Assembly: GCA_016182425.1 (NCBI GenBank) | Contig: JACPGP010000015.1 | Coordinates: forward strand, 1-7,823 | Direction of reading: 5' to 3' | From: Candidatus Levyibacteriota bacterium | GTDB taxonomy: Bacteria > Patescibacteria > Microgenomatia > Levybacterales > UBA12049 | Length of the DNA stretch: 7,823 nucleotides | Part shown: positions 1 through 6,103 of the stretch, in pieces | Layout of the letters: each line of letters starts with the position of its first letter | How positions within the stretch are numbered: position 1 is the first letter of the stretch | Notes under the pieces: model-generated | The model's database searches: none | The model's input: the letters and a program-made list of their open reading frames with translations, nothing else | What the model was told of the DNA's origin: nothing | Position numbers and translations under genes: made by a program

Positions 1-2
1 CA

Positions 3-182
3 TGGATTCCAGAAAATCTTGAGTATGATTTATACGATTTACAAAAGTCGGCAAATGTGTACGTAGTTTTTAGAGAAGAAAAAACTATTCCCAAAAATTT
101 TCCATTGTTTTTAGTTATGAGAGTAGATAAGTCTGAAGGAGAATACCCAATTTTATTAACGCGCTTGAAGGATAAAAAATGA
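3..182 (+). CDS. C-terminal end of an unrecognised protein (5' end outside window)
   Basis: An open frame enters from the left edge and runs 59 codons to a TGA at 180-182. The frame has no internal stop. Its stop overlaps the next gene's start in an ATGA arrangement, which marks it as a real gene translationally coupled to the diphosphatase gene. The visible tail begins W-I-P-E-N-L, has a central hydrophobic strand-like segment (FPLFLVMRV) and ends in basic residues (LKDKK). I see no membrane helix or catalytic motif in this part and do not recognise the family. The identity must come from the part outside the window. Confidence 0.8.
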   Translation, partial: WIPENLEYDLYDLQKSANVYVVFREEKTIPKNFPLFLVMRVDKSEGEYPILLTRLKDKK

Positions 183-796
183 ATAAAAAGAAGCTTCTTA
201 TAGCAACCACAAATAAAGGAAAGTTGAATGAATTAAAACAGTTTCTTTCGGATTTACCAGTAGAGTTAGTTTCATTATCAGACATTGGTATTACTGATGA
301 TATCGAGGAAACGGGGGAGACATATAAAGAAAATTCTCAAAAAAAAGCCCTTTTTTATGCCAAAAAGTCAGGACTTACTGCAATTGCCGATGATGGTGGA
401 CTTGAGATTGCTGCGTTGGGGGGAGCGCCGGGAGTTAAATCTCGGAGATGGTTAGGACATGAAGCATCGGATGAGGTATTGCTTGATCATTTAGCAAATG
501 TTGCTAAGAATCTACCTAGCAACAATCGAAAAGCGCGGTTTAAGGCAGTAATATCTTTTGCCCTACCCAACGGAAAAGTATGGAGCAAAGGGGGAGAAGT
601 AGAAGGAATTATTGCTAAAGAACCTCATGTCAGGTATCTAAAAGGATATCCATACAGATCCTTTTTTTACTTGCCAAAGATTAAAAAATATTACCATGAA
701 AGCGAACTTTCGGAAGACGAGCAGAAGTTGTATAATCATAGATATAAAGCAATACAGAAATTAAAGCCAATTATCCAAGAATTTCTTGATTTATGA
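179..796 (+). CDS. rdgB: XTP/dITP diphosphatase, HAM1/RdgB family (variant base pocket)
   Basis: This 205-residue protein has the normal length for the HAM1/RdgB family. The family hydrolyses XTP, ITP and dITP to the monophosphate plus pyrophosphate and so keeps deaminated purines out of DNA and RNA. Family motifs visible in order are TTNKGKLNE (10-18, phosphate-binding N-terminus), ADDGGLEI (70-77, metal-binding acidic loop) and GAPGVKSRRW (82-91). The C-terminal NHRYKA (186-191) replaces the usual SHRxKA. The canonical GFGYDPIF base-recognition motif is replaced by GYPYRSFF (156-163), so substrate preference may differ. The ATG overlaps the upstream stop, and AAGGA at 168-172 is a suitable Shine-Dalgarno six bases before it. 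The gene overlaps serS by four bases. The fold assignment is secure; exact substrate and the gene symbol are by homology only. Confidence 0.9.
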   Translation: MNKKKLLIATTNKGKLNELKQFLSDLPVELVSLSDIGITDDIEETGETYKENSQKKALFYAKKSGLTAIADDGGLEIAALGGAPGVKSRRWLGHEASDEVLLDHLANVAKNLPSNNRKARFKAVISFALPNGKVWSKGGEVEGIIAKEPHVRYLKGYPYRSFFYLPKIKKYYHESELSEDEQKLYNHRYKAIQKLKPIIQEFLDL

Positions 797-2055
797 TTGA
801 TTTAAAATTTTTAAGAGAAAATCCAGAAAAAGTGCAAAAAGCAGCAAGAGATAAAGGTGTTGATGTAGATACTGCTCATATTTTAGAAATTGACACAAAA
901 TATCGTGAGCTATCACAGTCTGTGCAAAAGCTGCGCGAAGAAAGAAATAAATTGGCTAAAGAAAAGAATATAGAAGAAGGCAGAAGAGTAAAAGATCAAT
1001 CAGAAAAAGAAGAACATGCATTAAAAGCAGTAGAGGAAGAATTAAAAGAGTGGTTATATAAAATTCCAAATTTAGCAAAATCAGATGTAAAAGCTGGAAA
1101 AGATGAGTCAGAAAATGAAGTAATCAAAAAATATAAGGAGCCTACAAAATTTGATTTTATCCCAAAAGATCATTTAGAACTTGGAGAAGCATTAGATATT
1201 ATTGATGTTAAAAGAGCGCCAAAAGTTTCGGGAGCACGTTTTGCCTATCTAAAAAATGAAGCAGTATTGTTGGAGTTTGCATTAGTGCAATTAGCACTTG
1301 AGATCTTAATAAAAGAAGGATTTATTCCGGTTGTTCCTCCAGTTTTAATAAAAACTGAAATCATGAAAGGATTAGGTTATATGGAACATGGCGCAGAAGA
1401 AGATGTTTTTAAAATTGAAAAAGATGATTTTGTACTTGCTGGAACAGCAGAGCATGCAATAGTTCCAATGCATAAAGATGAAATTTTTAATAAAAAAGAT
1501 TTGCCAAAAAGATATGTTGGATTTTCATCTGCATTTCGAAGGGAAGCAGGAAGTTATGGAAAAGATACAAGAGGAATTTTGCGAGTGCATCAATTTGATA
1601 AAGTAGAGATGGTTTCGTTTGTTTCACAAGAAGATGATGATAAAGAACACGAATATCTTCTTTCTCTTGAAGAAAAATTATTCCAAATGTTAGAAATTCC
1701 ATACAGAATTGTCAAAATGTGCACAGGAGATTTGGGGTTTCCAGCAGCAAGAAAATATGATATCGAAACTTGGATGAGCGGACAGAATAAATATCGCGAA
1801 GTAACATCGGTTTCAACAGTTACTGATTTTCAATCTAGAAGATTGAATATAAAATACCAAGATCCGGCAAATGCCGGAGATAAAAAATATTCTTTTATTT
1901 TAAATGGCACTGCTTTTGCAATTGGCCGCACAATAATTGCCATTTTAGAAAATTATCAACAGAAAGATGGATCAGTAAAAATTCCCCATGTGCTGCAAAA
2001 ATATATTGGCAAAAGCATTATTAAGTCTTCAAAAACACAAAATTACGCTTTGTGA
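793..2055 (+). CDS. serS: Seryl-tRNA synthetase
   Basis: This is a cytosolic class II aminoacyl-tRNA synthetase that charges tRNA-Ser (and tRNA-Sec if present) with serine. Its 420 residues are close to the E. coli enzyme's 430. Residues about 27-110 form the charged, heptad-rich antiparallel coiled coil that reaches the tRNA long variable arm. The catalytic core follows: motif 1 around the proline-rich FIPVVPPVLI (177-186), the serine-binding TAEHAI loop (218-223), motif 2 starting FRREAGSYGKDTRG (248-261), and motif 3 NGTAFAIGRT (371-380). The usual SSCSN segment before DFQ reads TSVST (338-342), so the common Asn is Thr. The start overlaps the previous stop as ATGA. No clear Shine-Dalgarno is present, which suits translational coupling. 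The gene is very A-rich, with roughly 30% GC in a sampled stretch. Confidence 0.97.
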   Translation: MIDLKFLRENPEKVQKAARDKGVDVDTAHILEIDTKYRELSQSVQKLREERNKLAKEKNIEEGRRVKDQSEKEEHALKAVEEELKEWLYKIPNLAKSDVKAGKDESENEVIKKYKEPTKFDFIPKDHLELGEALDIIDVKRAPKVSGARFAYLKNEAVLLEFALVQLALEILIKEGFIPVVPPVLIKTEIMKGLGYMEHGAEEDVFKIEKDDFVLAGTAEHAIVPMHKDEIFNKKDLPKRYVGFSSAFRREAGSYGKDTRGILRVHQFDKVEMVSFVSQEDDDKEHEYLLSLEEKLFQMLEIPYRIVKMCTGDLGFPAARKYDIETWMSGQNKYREVTSVSTVTDFQSRRLNIKYQDPANAGDKKYSFILNGTAFAIGRTIIAILENYQQKDGSVKIPHVLQKYIGKSIIKSSKTQNYAL

Positions 2056-2107
2056 TTTTTGCCGCTATTACAATCTAAATTATTTGTTTTGAAGCAAACA
2101 AAAATTC

Positions 2108-2136
2108 TTGACAAAATAAAAAAAATATTTCACGAT
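2108..2136 (+). promoter_or_regulatory. Candidate promoter for the decapeptide transcript
   Basis: A perfect TTGACA -35 box lies at 2108-2113. The best-spaced -10 (17 bases) is CACGAT at 2131-2136, which keeps only A2, A5 and T6 of TATAAT. Better -10 look-alikes such as TATCAT at 2142-2147 are 28 bases away. Initiation near 2143 would place the leader hairpin (2151-2181) at the 5' end of the RNA. The -35 is clear; the -10 is weak. Confidence 0.4.
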
Positions 2137-2150
2137 CAATATATCATTTG

Positions 2151-2181
2151 CCCTGAATTTTAGTCATAAAAAAATTTAGGG
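2151..2181 (+). other. 5' leader hairpin upstream of the decapeptide RBS
   Basis: CCCTGAATTTT (2151-2161) pairs with AAAATTTAGGG (2171-2181) to give an 11-bp stem with one G-U pair and a nine-base loop. It ends seven bases before the Shine-Dalgarno. It has no U-tract, so it is not a terminator. It may protect the 5' end, or keep the ribosome-binding site exposed. Confidence 0.55.
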
Positions 2182-2188
2182 GACAAAG

Positions 2189-2197
2189 AGGAGGTGA
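2189..2197 (+). promoter_or_regulatory. Near-perfect Shine-Dalgarno of the decapeptide ORF
   Basis: AGGAGGTGA is an unbroken nine-base complement to the usual 3' end of bacterial 16S rRNA (anti-SD CCUCC and flanks). Seven bases separate it from the ATG at 2205. It is by far the strongest ribosome-binding site in the window, where most other genes have a weak one or none. It decides the start of the tiny ORF. Confidence 0.8.
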
Positions 2198-2204
2198 ATC
2201 AATA

Positions 2205-2237
2205 ATGGCAAAAAAGAAAAAGAAGAAGAAGAGATAA
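2205..2237 (+). CDS. Polylysine decapeptide ORF (MAKKKKKKKR)
   Basis: An ATG placed correctly behind a near-perfect Shine-Dalgarno opens a frame of only ten codons: Met, Ala, seven Lys and Arg, then TAA. The ORF is isolated from its neighbours by a promoter-like element and a terminator. It could be a functional micro-peptide (for example binding RNA or ribosomes), a regulatory leader peptide, or a remnant of a longer basic protein. Consecutive lysine codons on A-rich mRNA are known to slow bacterial ribosomes or make them slip, so translation itself may be the function. The bases A2210 to G2216 read A AAA AAG, the classic -1 slippery heptamer, but the -1 product would also be tiny (13 residues). 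No known gene is recognised. Confidence 0.5.
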   Translation: MAKKKKKKKR

Positions 2238-2276
2238 ATTGGTAAGAATATAAATTACCAATTGATCAGTTGGTAA
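2237..2276 (+). other. Two mutually exclusive hairpins after the decapeptide stop
   Basis: AATTGGTAA (2237-2245) pairs perfectly with TTACCAATT (2255-2263), nine bp with a nine-base loop. The same central TTACCAA (2255-2261) can instead pair with a second TTGGTAA copy at 2270-2276, seven bp. Only one of the two can form at a time, the layout typical of switching leaders. The first stem begins on the last base of the stop codon, so a terminating or stalled ribosome would cover part of it. Confidence 0.5.
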
Positions 2277-2314
2277 AAACCCCGTTCCTTAAATTATGGG
2301 CGGGGTTTTTCTTT
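2275..2314 (+). terminator. Strong intrinsic terminator before secA
   Basis: AAAAACCCCG (2275-2284) is perfectly complementary to CGGGGTTTTT (2301-2310), a ten-bp stem with a GC core and a 16-base loop. It runs into the U-tract TTTTTCTTT (2306-2314). It ends the decapeptide transcript and any read-through from serS, and so separates secA from the upstream operon. Confidence 0.85.
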
Positions 2315-2327
2315 GGAAATGCATCTG

Positions 2328-2336
2328 TGATAAAAT
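2328..2336 (+). promoter_or_regulatory. Extended -10 promoter of secA
   Basis: TGATAAAAT is a TGn extended -10 (-10 hexamer TAAAAT, 2331-2336). No good -35 lies 17 bases upstream, as usual for extended -10 promoters; that position is the terminator's U-tract. Six bases separate the hexamer from the secA ATG, so the expected start of transcription falls on or beside the A of ATG, giving a leaderless mRNA. Confidence 0.55.
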
Positions 2337-2342
2337 GAGATT

Positions 2343-4949
2343 ATGGCATTTTCATTTTTGGGAAAATTTTTTGATTCAAATAAAAATGAGTTAGAAAAAA
2401 TACAACCTATTGTTTCTGAAACTAATTCATTAGAGGAAAATGTAGAGAAATTGAAAGATAAAGATTTCTCTAAAAAAACAAATGAGTTTAAAGAAAGAGT
2501 CGCAGATGGCGAGTCGCTAGAAATTATTCTTCCAGAAGCATTTGCGTTAGTTCGTGAAGCAGCCAGGCGGAGCCTGGGGCAGCGACATTTTGATGTGCAA
2601 CTTATTGCTGCAACTGTATTAGCAAGTGGTAGAATTGCCGAGCAAAAAACAGGAGAAGGTAAAACACTTTCTGCAGTCCCAGCACTTTACTTACATAGTT
2701 TAACTGGGAAAAGTGTCCATTTAGTAACAGTAAATGATTATTTAGCCCGGCGTGATGCCGGATGGATGGGGCCGATTTTTCACCTGTTGGGGGTGTCTGT
2801 TTCTTCGATTATTAACGATCAGTCATTTGTGTTTGATCCAAACTACGCCGATAAAGCAGCTTCCGATTTTAGGCTTTCGCATCTTCGGCCGGCTCCAAGA
2901 CGCGAAGCGTACGAGGCAAACGTTGTCTACGGTATTAATTCGGAATTTGGGTTTGATTATTTGCGCGATAACATGGCATCAAGTATCAAAGAAACGGTTC
3001 AGAAAGGCCATTATTTTGCCATTGTTGACGAAGTAGATTCGGTGCTTATCGATGAAGCAAGAACGCCACATATTATCTCGGCCCCCCAAGAAATTCCTTC
3101 ACAGAAATACTACGAATACGCAAAGTTAATTGATAAATTGAATTCAGAGAGCGACTATAAAATAGATGAGAAGCTGCGAACAGCCCATTTAACAGATCAT
3201 GGTATCGCCAAGATTGAAAAACTTTTTGGCATTGCCAATATTTATGAAAACGATTTTGACACAGTGTATCATCTTGAAGCAGCGCTTAAGGCACGAACCC
3301 TTTTTCAGAAAGAAAAAGACTATATTGTAAAAGACAATCAAATAATTTTGGTTGATGAGTTTACTGGCCGTTTGATGACGGGAAGAAGACTCTCCGAAGG
3401 ACTGCACCAGGCAATCGAGGCAAAAGAAAATGTTCCTATTCAACGAGAATCAAAAACACTGGCAACGGTGTCGTTGCAGAATTATTTTCGCATGTACGAA
3501 AAATTAGCCGGGATGACAGGAACTGCCGTAACCGAAGCAGAAGAATTTCATAAAATTTATAAACTTGATGTGGTAGTAATCCCAACAAATAACCCAATGA
3601 TTCGGGAAGATAAACCAGACGCGGTGTACAAAACAGGCAGGGCAAAGTTATCAGCTGTTATTGCAGATATAGATAAAATTCATAAAACCGGACAGCCTGT
3701 TTTGGTTGGGACAACATCGATTGAAAAAAATGAAATTATTTCTCAGGTGCTTAGAAGGCGTGGAATAAAGCATGAATTATTAAATGCAAAAAACCACGAA
3801 AGAGAAGCCGAGATTATTTCGGGCGCTGGCGTAAAAAACGCTGTGACTGTTGCGACAAACATGGCTGGTCGTGGTGTTGATATTATTTTAGGCGGCGATC
3901 CAAAAGAGCAGGATACAAAGCAGAAAAAAGCATGGGAGAAGGCTCACGAAGAAGTTGTAAAACTTGGCGGTTTATATGTTATTGGAACCGAACGCCATGA
4001 GTCAAGAAGAATTGATAATCAGCTCCGAGGACGATCAGGTAGACAAGGTGATCCCGGCACATCTCAATTTTTTGTTGGGTTGGACGATGATATTATGCGG
4101 CTTTTTGGTGGAGACATGATTGCAAATCTGATGACACGATTTAACATGCCAGAAGATGTGCCGCTTGAGCATCCAATTGTGTCTCGGGCAATAAGTCAAG
4201 CACAAGGAAAAGTTGAGGGATTCAATTTTGACATACGTAAACACCTTGTCCAGTATGATGATGTTTTAAATAAGCAAAGAGAAATTATTTACAAAATGCG
4301 CAGAGAAGTTTTGGAAGCAGAAGAATTAAAGAGTGTTCTTAAAGAACAAGTTTTTGAAAAGGTCCAGAAAGGAATATCCTCGTTTATAACACTTCGTACA
4401 GCAGAGGCACAAGAAAAAGGAGAATTACCAATAGATACTATTGTTTCGGATTTTTCAACAATTATTCCATTTGATGATACATCGCAACAACAAATTAAAA
4501 AACAGCTTGAGCAATTTCATGATTTATCAGAGCAGATATCGTTTCTTACAAATCTTGCACTTGATATCTACAAGAAACGAGAGGAGCAATTAGGTGCTGA
4601 AGTTATGCGACAGATTGAGCGTTTTGTTATGCTTTCTGTTATTGACAATCTGTGGATGGATCATTTAGATGTGATAGAAAATTTGCGAGGCGGCATTGGT
4701 CTGCGCGGCTACGGACAGCGTGATCCGCTTGTTGAGTATAAAAACGAAGCATTTCGCATGTTCGAACAACTCATGGATACAATTGATGATCAGATAGTAC
4801 ATCGGATTTATAAGATTCAGGTTGCTACACAGCCAGTCCCGCAGGAGGGAAAAGTAGTGCCAAAGGGAGGGAAGTTGGGACGTAATGATCCATGCCCTTG
4901 TGGTTCGGGTAAAAAATGGAAGAGGTGTCATTATCCAAATATTCCCTAA
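2343..4949 (+). CDS. secA: Preprotein translocase motor ATPase SecA
   Basis: SecA couples ATP hydrolysis to pushing unfolded preproteins through the SecYEG channel at the cytoplasmic membrane. The 868 residues carry the full architecture. Walker A is KTGEGKT (102-108), preceded by Gln where Met is usual. EFGFDYLRDNM follows at 201-211 and Walker B is VDEVDS (228-233). The preprotein cross-linking region leads to FRMYEKLAGMTGTA (382-395), and NBD2 has ATNMAGRGVDI (504-514) and the arginine-finger region QLRGRSGRQGD (560-570). The helical wing and scaffold include WMDHLDVIENLRGGIGLRGY (771-790). The C-terminal SEC-C zinc motif CPCGSGKK...CH (C851, C853, C862, H863) is intact. About 25-30 extra residues at 158-186, absent from the E. 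coli-type enzyme, sit before the EFGFDYLRDNM motif. There is no Shine-Dalgarno; the promoter suggests a leaderless message. Confidence 0.98.
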   Translation: MAFSFLGKFFDSNKNELEKIQPIVSETNSLEENVEKLKDKDFSKKTNEFKERVADGESLEIILPEAFALVREAARRSLGQRHFDVQLIAATVLASGRIAEQKTGEGKTLSAVPALYLHSLTGKSVHLVTVNDYLARRDAGWMGPIFHLLGVSVSSIINDQSFVFDPNYADKAASDFRLSHLRPAPRREAYEANVVYGINSEFGFDYLRDNMASSIKETVQKGHYFAIVDEVDSVLIDEARTPHIISAPQEIPSQKYYEYAKLIDKLNSESDYKIDEKLRTAHLTDHGIAKIEKLFGIANIYENDFDTVYHLEAALKARTLFQKEKDYIVKDNQIILVDEFTGRLMTGRRLSEGLHQAIEAKENVPIQRESKTLATVSLQNYFRMYEKLAGMTGTAVTEAEEFHKIYKLDVVVIPTNNPMIREDKPDAVYKTGRAKLSAVIADIDKIHKTGQPVLVGTTSIEKNEIISQVLRRRGIKHELLNAKNHEREAEIISGAGVKNAVTVATNMAGRGVDIILGGDPKEQDTKQKKAWEKAHEEVVKLGGLYVIGTERHESRRIDNQLRGRSGRQGDPGTSQFFVGLDDDIMRLFGGDMIANLMTRFNMPEDVPLEHPIVSRAISQAQGKVEGFNFDIRKHLVQYDDVLNKQREIIYKMRREVLEAEELKSVLKEQVFEKVQKGISSFITLRTAEAQEKGELPIDTIVSDFSTIIPFDDTSQQQIKKQLEQFHDLSEQISFLTNLALDIYKKREEQLGAEVMRQIERFVMLSVIDNLWMDHLDVIENLRGGIGLRGYGQRDPLVEYKNEAFRMFEQLMDTIDDQIVHRIYKIQVATQPVPQEGKVVPKGGKLGRNDPCPCGSGKKWKRCHYPNIP

Positions 4950-4967
4950 GTAAATTTGGAGTATTGA

Positions 4968-4999
4968 CTTACTGCAAGTTTTTGCAGTAAGCTTTTATT
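4968..4999 (+). terminator. Intrinsic terminator of secA
   Basis: CTTACTGCAA (4968-4977) pairs perfectly with TTGCAGTAAG (4982-4991) around a four-base GTTT loop, followed by CTTTTATT. It lies 18 bases after the secA stop codon, so secA is probably a single-gene transcript. Confidence 0.85.
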
Positions 5000-5002
5000 A
5001 AA

Positions 5003-5008
5003 TATAAT
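5003..5008 (+). promoter_or_regulatory. Consensus -10 box abutting the metalloprotease-like gene
   Basis: A perfect TATAAT touches the ATG at 5009. Upstream, TTGCAG (4982-4987, 15-base spacing) or TTTTGC (4980-4985, 17) could act as a poor -35, and both lie inside the terminator hairpin arm. Starting from TATAAT, RNA would begin near 5015, inside the annotated ORF. The overlapping TATTAA (4996-5001) would instead start RNA at about the ATG. Which one is used affects the true start codon. Confidence 0.45.
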
Positions 5009-5980
5009 ATGGCGCAGAAGTTGAAACAACCGCCAGAAAAAAAAGGTATCGGTTGTTTGACATGGATTCTTATTATCATTGGAACGCCGATTTTACTTTT
5101 GGGAGGATTTATTTACTTTGCCACGTCAGAACTTCGTCGATCCGATGAGGAAATATTAAAAACTTATCAACCATCTCCCGAAATCGTGGACATAGCCGAA
5201 AAAAATACCTTAACAGATAAAGGGAAAGCCACTTTCTATAGAGCAGATCCACAACTGGTAGACGCCCAGTCTTTTGTAAAGTACTGCCGATCAAAGGCAA
5301 GAGGGGTAGAGCCATTAGGATGCAATGCTCCCAAGCCAGGAGGCGGACCGTTTGGAGGACGGGGGATATTTTTATTACAAATTGACGATCCTAGATTTGC
5401 CGACCATAAATACTCTGCTGCTGTTCACGAAATGTTACATTCAGCTTATGACTGGTTAGGATCAAACGAAAAAAAACGTATTAACGCGCTGCTGGATCAA
5501 GAATTTTCCAAGCGTCAGGACGATCCTCATCTGGCAGGAGTGATTGATACATTAAAATCAAGAAAAAGTAGCAATGTAAAAAAAGATGTTTGGGCAGAAT
5601 TGCATTCTAAATTTGGTGTTGAATATACAGACCTTTCACCAGAGCTAGAAGAGTATTATAAGAAGTATTTTGCTGATCGAAATATTGTTGTGGGGCTTTT
5701 CAAAAACGGAGGGTTTAATAACAGGGTTAGAAAAATAGATGAGATTCGATATGAAACACAAAAGATGGTTCCCCAGCTTACGTCTATGCAAAACCAGCTT
5801 ACAGCATACCAAAATGCGGGTGATGCAGCAAGCTTTAATAGTCTTTTGGGACAATATAATAGTATGGTTTCCAGTTATAACGCCAAAGTTGCGGAAATAA
5901 ATAGAGTCTATAACGAAATTCAGGAGTTCTATCAGTATTTTAACCCAGACTATAAACCACCTGAAGAGAAAAAACAATAG
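5009..5980 (+). CDS. Membrane-anchored protein with HExxH metalloprotease motif and coiled-coil tail
   Basis: The 323 residues begin with a basic, Pro-rich cytoplasmic tail, then one transmembrane segment (about 16-37), so the rest probably lies outside the cell membrane. Two cysteines, C93 and C105, could form a disulfide. HEMLH at 140-144 matches the zinc-protease HExxH motif, with H140 and H144 as ligands and E141 as catalytic base. E197 in WAELHS, 53 residues on, is a candidate gluzincin-type third ligand. A conserved-looking LSPELEEYYKKYFADR (209-224) follows. Residues about 238-310 are rich in heptad-like and YN-containing helices, probably a coiled coil. The substrate is unknown; cell-wall or surface-protein processing is a guess. 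No Shine-Dalgarno is visible before the ATG. TTG at 5021 is an in-frame alternative start that would barely change the protein. I do not recognise a named family. Confidence 0.85.
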   Translation: MAQKLKQPPEKKGIGCLTWILIIIGTPILLLGGFIYFATSELRRSDEEILKTYQPSPEIVDIAEKNTLTDKGKATFYRADPQLVDAQSFVKYCRSKARGVEPLGCNAPKPGGGPFGGRGIFLLQIDDPRFADHKYSAAVHEMLHSAYDWLGSNEKKRINALLDQEFSKRQDDPHLAGVIDTLKSRKSSNVKKDVWAELHSKFGVEYTDLSPELEEYYKKYFADRNIVVGLFKNGGFNNRVRKIDEIRYETQKMVPQLTSMQNQLTAYQNAGDAASFNSLLGQYNSMVSSYNAKVAEINRVYNEIQEFYQYFNPDYKPPEEKKQ

Positions 5981-6067
5981 CGTGAAAAAATTAATCCTGC
6001 TCCAAAAGCTAATGCACAAACAAGAGAGGAGTGCGATAAAACGCGTGGGCGCGCCTCATATAATTGT

Positions 6068-6097
6068 TTGACAGGAGTGGCATAAATCTTTTACTCT
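6068..6097 (+). promoter_or_regulatory. Promoter of the barrel-like membrane protein gene
   Basis: A perfect TTGACA (6068-6073) is followed after 18 bases by TACTCT (6092-6097), which keeps the essential TA---T of a -10 box. The predicted transcription start is about 6104, the A of an ATG. A further TATAAT at 6059-6064 has no convincing -35. Confidence 0.5.
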
Positions 6098-6103
6098 TTG
6101 AGT

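Larger units (their letters stand above)
2143..2314 (+). ncRNA. Candidate structured small transcript carrying a decapeptide ORF
   Basis: Between serS and secA a self-contained unit of about 170 nt can be drawn. It has a TTGACA promoter element, an 11-bp hairpin, a near-perfect Shine-Dalgarno, a ten-codon ORF, an AT-rich hairpin pair and a strong intrinsic terminator. It matches no RNA class I know: it has no tmRNA tag motif, no 6S-like long rod and no riboswitch core that I recognise. It could be a dual-function small RNA, a tiny-protein mRNA, or a leader that controls secA by attenuation. The boundaries are inferred from the promoter and terminator. Confidence 0.35.

Noticed and set aside
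776..788. CAAGAATTTCTTG inverted repeat just before serS
   Set aside because: As RNA it gives only a five-bp stem, and it lies within the rdgB coding sequence; probably chance.
1487..1702. Antisense open frames inside serS, secA and other genes
   Set aside because: They lie within strongly conserved coding sequence, have no start signals and encode nothing recognisable; they are by-products of the plus-strand codons.
2083..2102. TTTGTTT/AAACAAA hairpin after serS as a serS terminator
   Set aside because: Only seven mostly A-U pairs and no U-tract after it. serS read-through would instead end at the 2275-2314 terminator.
4964..4969. TTGACT as a -35 box for the gene at 5009
   Set aside because: It is 33 bases from TATAAT, far too long, and it overlaps the 5' arm of the secA terminator.
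6041..6055. ACGCGT and GGCGCGCC palindromes close together in the intergenic gap
   Set aside because: Rare in AT-rich DNA but short. There is no repeat partner, attachment-site or origin context.
6022..6057. GAGG...CCTC imperfect hairpin as a terminator for the metalloprotease-like gene
   Set aside because: The stem is interrupted by unpaired bases and is not followed by a run of T.
5982..6071. A GTG-initiated 29-codon ORF filling the gap before the barrel-like gene (MKKLILLQKLMHKQ...)
   Set aside because: No Shine-Dalgarno, a non-ATG start and no recognisable motif. Its end overlaps the TTGACA box of the next gene, so the region is better read as promoter DNA.
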